From: Candidatus Heimdallarchaeota archaeon
GTDB lineage: Archaea; Asgardarchaeota; Heimdallarchaeia; Heimdallarchaeales; Heimdallarchaeaceae
DNA: 56,172 bases
Assembly: GCA_030668875.1 (NCBI GenBank)
Contig: DAOVER010000023.1
Span: forward strand, 1 to 56,172
Direction: 5' to 3'
A program made the position numbers and the translations under genes. Of this stretch, positions 54,065-56,172 are shown piece after piece. Positions within the stretch are counted from its first letter, which is position 1. The number at the start of each line of letters is the position of its first letter. The notes beneath the pieces were generated by a model that was not told the origin of the DNA, ran no database searches, and was given only the letters and a program-made list of their open reading frames with translations.

Positions 54065-55372
54065 ATGATTAATTATAGGTCAATTGCTGATTCGATACAC
54101 AAGTATATTGATTTTCCTGAAAACTTCTATTTTGATATCATTGATACACCAGAGTTTCAAAGATTAAGAAGGCTAGAACAATTGGGAGGAGTTTCCATTT
54201 CTTATCCTTCGGCAACACATAGTCGTTTTATACATAGTTTAGGAGCTTTTCATGTAGCTAATAGAATTGGGAATAGTTTACAGAAGAAATATCCCTCAGA
54301 AGTAACAAGTTCAGATATTCAATTAGTAAGTACAACAGCTTTAATTCATGATGTTGGGCACGGTCCGTTTAGTCATATGTTTGAGGACACCATAAAGCTT
54401 TTGTGTAACAGATCAGACAATAACAACTGCTTCTCTAAATATGAAGCTTTTATTAGACATGAAAACATAACAGAACAGATTGTCCGTTCTGATGATTCTG
54501 CAATAGCAACAATTCTTGAAAGAGAAGGGTTTAATAGAAAAACTATGGCAAATCTCATTCTGGGTAGAAGTGTAGATGATAAACCATTCTTTAACCAAAT
54601 CATAGCTTCACAATTAGATGCAGATTCACTCGATTATCTAAGAAGAGACTCTATGGCAACGGGGGTTTCTTTTGGCCTCTATAATCTAGAAAGACTATTT
54701 GCAATGTTAGAGATTTCAAAAGACGGAGATTTAGTCGTGAGAGAGAAAGGACTACAATCAACCGAACAAGTTGTGATATCGCTTTACATGCAATTCACAC
54801 GAGTTTACTTCCACAAAACTGTGCGATGTTGGGAGTATATGATGAAGCTTTTCATAGCACAATTACTACAAAAAATAGAAGAAGACGAGAAAATTCATGC
54901 CTTGCCTTTTATTCGAGAATTTGCGGATAATCCCAATTGGAAAACTTTAATCCCTCTCACAGATGACATCATGTATACTCAACTACATTTATCTTCGAGA
55001 AAAGAAACAACAAATGATTTCATAAAACAACTTGCAAGTGACATCCTTCATAGGAATTTATACAAAAGCATTCCACTTACTGAAGAGATGGCTCAATCCG
55101 TTCATGAAAACCAAGAAAAGATTAACTTCATTGTTCGTAAACATGGATATCCTGCTGATGCATGGATAATAGATCATTTTGGATCCAGATATTATGACCC
55201 TGATAAAGCATTCAAAATTCTTATTCAGATGAAAAGCGGTGAAATTAAGCAGATTTCCGAAGTTTCAGAGGTTGTTGCAAGTTTATCAAAACCTAAATTT
55301 AACAATCTTCTCGTTTTTCCAGCTAAATGCAGAAGTGAAATTTCAGATTTAATAAAAACTATTTCAAACTAA
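54065..55372 (+). CDS. HD-domain phosphohydrolase, SAMHD1/dGTPase-like
   Basis: Start at ATG 54065 (MINYRSIADSIHKYIDFPEN); the frame is open to 53996 but the extra residues do not resemble the family. The HD metal site is formed by the His of SATHSRFIHSLG near residue 57, HDVGHGPFSH near 97 and the Asp of QLDADSLDYLRRD near 187. The opening FYFDIIDTPEFQRLRRLEQL is the classic SAMHD1/YwfO-type lead. Likely activity is removal of triphosphate from dNTPs or another nucleotide phosphohydrolysis. The C-terminal 200 residues are helical and probably form the dimer or regulatory region. It is divergent from ugd. Confidence 0.9.
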   Translation: MINYRSIADSIHKYIDFPENFYFDIIDTPEFQRLRRLEQLGGVSISYPSATHSRFIHSLGAFHVANRIGNSLQKKYPSEVTSSDIQLVSTTALIHDVGHGPFSHMFEDTIKLLCNRSDNNNCFSKYEAFIRHENITEQIVRSDDSAIATILEREGFNRKTMANLILGRSVDDKPFFNQIIASQLDADSLDYLRRDSMATGVSFGLYNLERLFAMLEISKDGDLVVREKGLQSTEQVVISLYMQFTRVYFHKTVRCWEYMMKLFIAQLLQKIEEDEKIHALPFIREFADNPNWKTLIPLTDDIMYTQLHLSSRKETTNDFIKQLASDILHRNLYKSIPLTEEMAQSVHENQEKINFIVRKHGYPADAWIIDHFGSRYYDPDKAFKILIQMKSGEIKQISEVSEVVASLSKPKFNNLLVFPAKCRSEISDLIKTISN

Positions 55373-55387
55373 AAAAGAAAAAAAGTG

Positions 55388-55933
55388 TTAGAGGTATCCT
55401 GAATCCGTTTTTGGTAGTTCAGAATCCACTTCCGGTGATTTTTTAGGCAATTTTTCTTTATTTATGATTTCTCCACAGTAGCGACATATTGGATATTTGC
55501 TCTTACCTGTTTCACCGCAGGAAGGACATCTTCGGAGTGTTTTTAATACTCTAAGACTGAATTGTTTCCAAAGAATTGCCCAGATCACAGTCAAAGAGGT
55601 AAGAATCTTTACCCAAGTAGATTGAAGTGCTGTTTCTATCCATGAATATAACCTCTCTAAAGTCTTCAAAGGTGTAATATGAATTTCAAAGAAGAAATCA
55701 TCTGGATCAAGGATATTTGTAGAAATTCGGATATGTAAAATTGGTATACCATCAGCACTTTGTTCCATTGCATCTTTTATCGTTGAATAGCTGATAGATA
55801 TTGAAGCTGCCAGTGGAATATCGAACAAACCAGTTGTACTATTGTTAATGTACGTATCACCAATACTAACTTGAGCAGTTTTTGTCCAAATTGTTGCTTC
55901 AATTTGTGTTTTTACATCTATATACAAATTCAA
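55388..55933 (-). CDS. Membrane-anchored beta-domain protein with C-terminal zinc ribbon
   Basis: Starts at TTG 55933 after AAGGAG, with a TATA-like CATATATTC about 45 bases upstream. The first 110 residues look like an extracellular beta-sandwich (IEATIWTKTAQVSIGDTYIN, HIRISTNILDP) but there is no signal peptide. A single transmembrane helix (about 118-140, VKILTSLTVIWAILW) and a cytoplasmic zinc ribbon (CPSCGETGKSKYPICRYCGE) follow, then a Ser/Pro-rich tail. The frame stays open upstream and would add SPSPPQIKEGEDLN, typical of the start of an Ig-like domain, but without a start codon before the stop. The 5' end may therefore be damaged or incorrectly read. Confidence 0.6.
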   Translation of the reverse strand: MNLYIDVKTQIEATIWTKTAQVSIGDTYINNSTTGLFDIPLAASISISYSTIKDAMEQSADGIPILHIRISTNILDPDDFFFEIHITPLKTLERLYSWIETALQSTWVKILTSLTVIWAILWKQFSLRVLKTLRRCPSCGETGKSKYPICRYCGEIINKEKLPKKSPEVDSELPKTDSGYL

Positions 55934-56062
55934 GTCTTCTCCTTCCTTAATCTGAGGAGGCGATGGACTAATTGAAAGAATATATGAGTTAAGGGTTACA
56001 ATAGCAATTTTTGAAAGAGACGAAGTGATGTAACCGTTAGCAACAGATGATTAAAATCTTAT

Positions 56063-56172
56063 TCAATCTTGCCAGAAGTCTCTGAGCTGTCCCTCATTGC
56101 ATGTTGAGGTGGTGATGGTTAATACCTCTCCAATTTTCTTCCATTTTTCTACGAGTTTATATAGGAAAGTGC
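56063..56172 (-). CDS. C-terminal end of an unidentified protein (cut by window edge)
   Basis: The minus strand from the window edge is open for 35 codons, including LVEKWKKIGEVLTITTSTCN and EGQLRDFWQD, before a TGA. The composition is protein-like, and the gene would lie directly upstream of the zinc-ribbon membrane protein. Too little is present for identification. Confidence 0.35.
   Translation of the reverse strand, partial: TFLYKLVEKWKKIGEVLTITTSTCNEGQLRDFWQD

Noticed and set aside
1..56172. tRNA, rRNA or CRISPR arrays
   Set aside because: Intergenic regions were read for T-arm-like and repeat-spacer patterns and none was convincing; a covariance-model scan would be needed to exclude intron-containing tRNAs.

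Overview
The window is A+T-rich archaeal DNA, most likely from an Asgard archaeon (Promethearchaeota/Lokiarchaeota-Heimdallarchaeota grade). Archaeal signs: TATA-type promoters 26-30 bases from leaderless starts, Taw1 (wyosine tRNA modification), the rare archaeal type-2 seryl-tRNA synthetase, tungsten aldehyde:ferredoxin oxidoreductases and a beta-CASP RNase. Asgard signs: many long TPR proteins ending in a longin/roadblock-like domain, a surface substrate-binding protein of a kind I remember from Asgard genomes, and a SAMHD1-like HD protein. The exact lineage is an inference.

Layout. 1-1.3 kb: minus-strand TnpB of an IS200/IS605-type element cut by the window edge. 1.6-6.2 kb: two membrane-anchored surface proteins (beta-helix protein, metzincin-type protease), separated by a decayed fragment of a TPR-longin gene. 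6.2-12.5 kb: minus-strand run of three paralogous TPR/longin-like genes. 12.6-16.2 kb: Eco57I-type DNA adenine methyltransferase, an alpha/beta hydrolase and an overlapping small putative longin protein. 16.4-20.7 kb: ribbon-helix-helix regulator, HEAT-repeat protein, Taw1, STAS-like protein, GtrA-like membrane protein and a zinc-ribbon membrane protein. 20.8-32.2 kb: two copies of an AOR-then-TPR gene pair on the minus strand, enclosing a small unknown gene, a 4Fe-4S QueG-like protein and the substrate-binding protein. 32.3-36.3 kb: small TBP-like protein, YdjM-type membrane hydrolase, second HEAT-repeat protein, remnant of a 2-hydroxyacid dehydrogenase and a DedA/VTT membrane protein. 36.6-42.7 kb: giant FtsX-type permease coupled to a double ATPase. 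42.8-46.3 kb: SerRS, SAM methyltransferase, threonine aldolase. 46.4-51.2 kb: disordered repeat-motif protein, beta-CASP RNase, TPR protein. 51.2-56.2 kb: UDP-glucose dehydrogenase with a LAGLIDADG intein, HD phosphohydrolase, zinc-ribbon membrane protein, and the tail of one more gene.

How the genes fit together. The two AORs and the Fe-S protein point to ferredoxin-linked aldehyde/carboxylate metabolism. The FtsX/ATPase pair, substrate-binding protein, protease and beta-helix protein form a cell-surface set. The TPR-longin proteins look like scaffold/sensor proteins of the kind that in Asgard archaea may work with small GTPases. UDP-glucose dehydrogenase and GtrA suggest surface glycan synthesis. 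No rRNA, tRNA or CRISPR array was recognised. Most notable are an apparently circularly permuted substrate-binding protein, an intein sitting exactly at the catalytic cysteine of UDP-glucose dehydrogenase, the repeated AOR-TPR pair, and the TPR-longin cluster with its decayed fragment.
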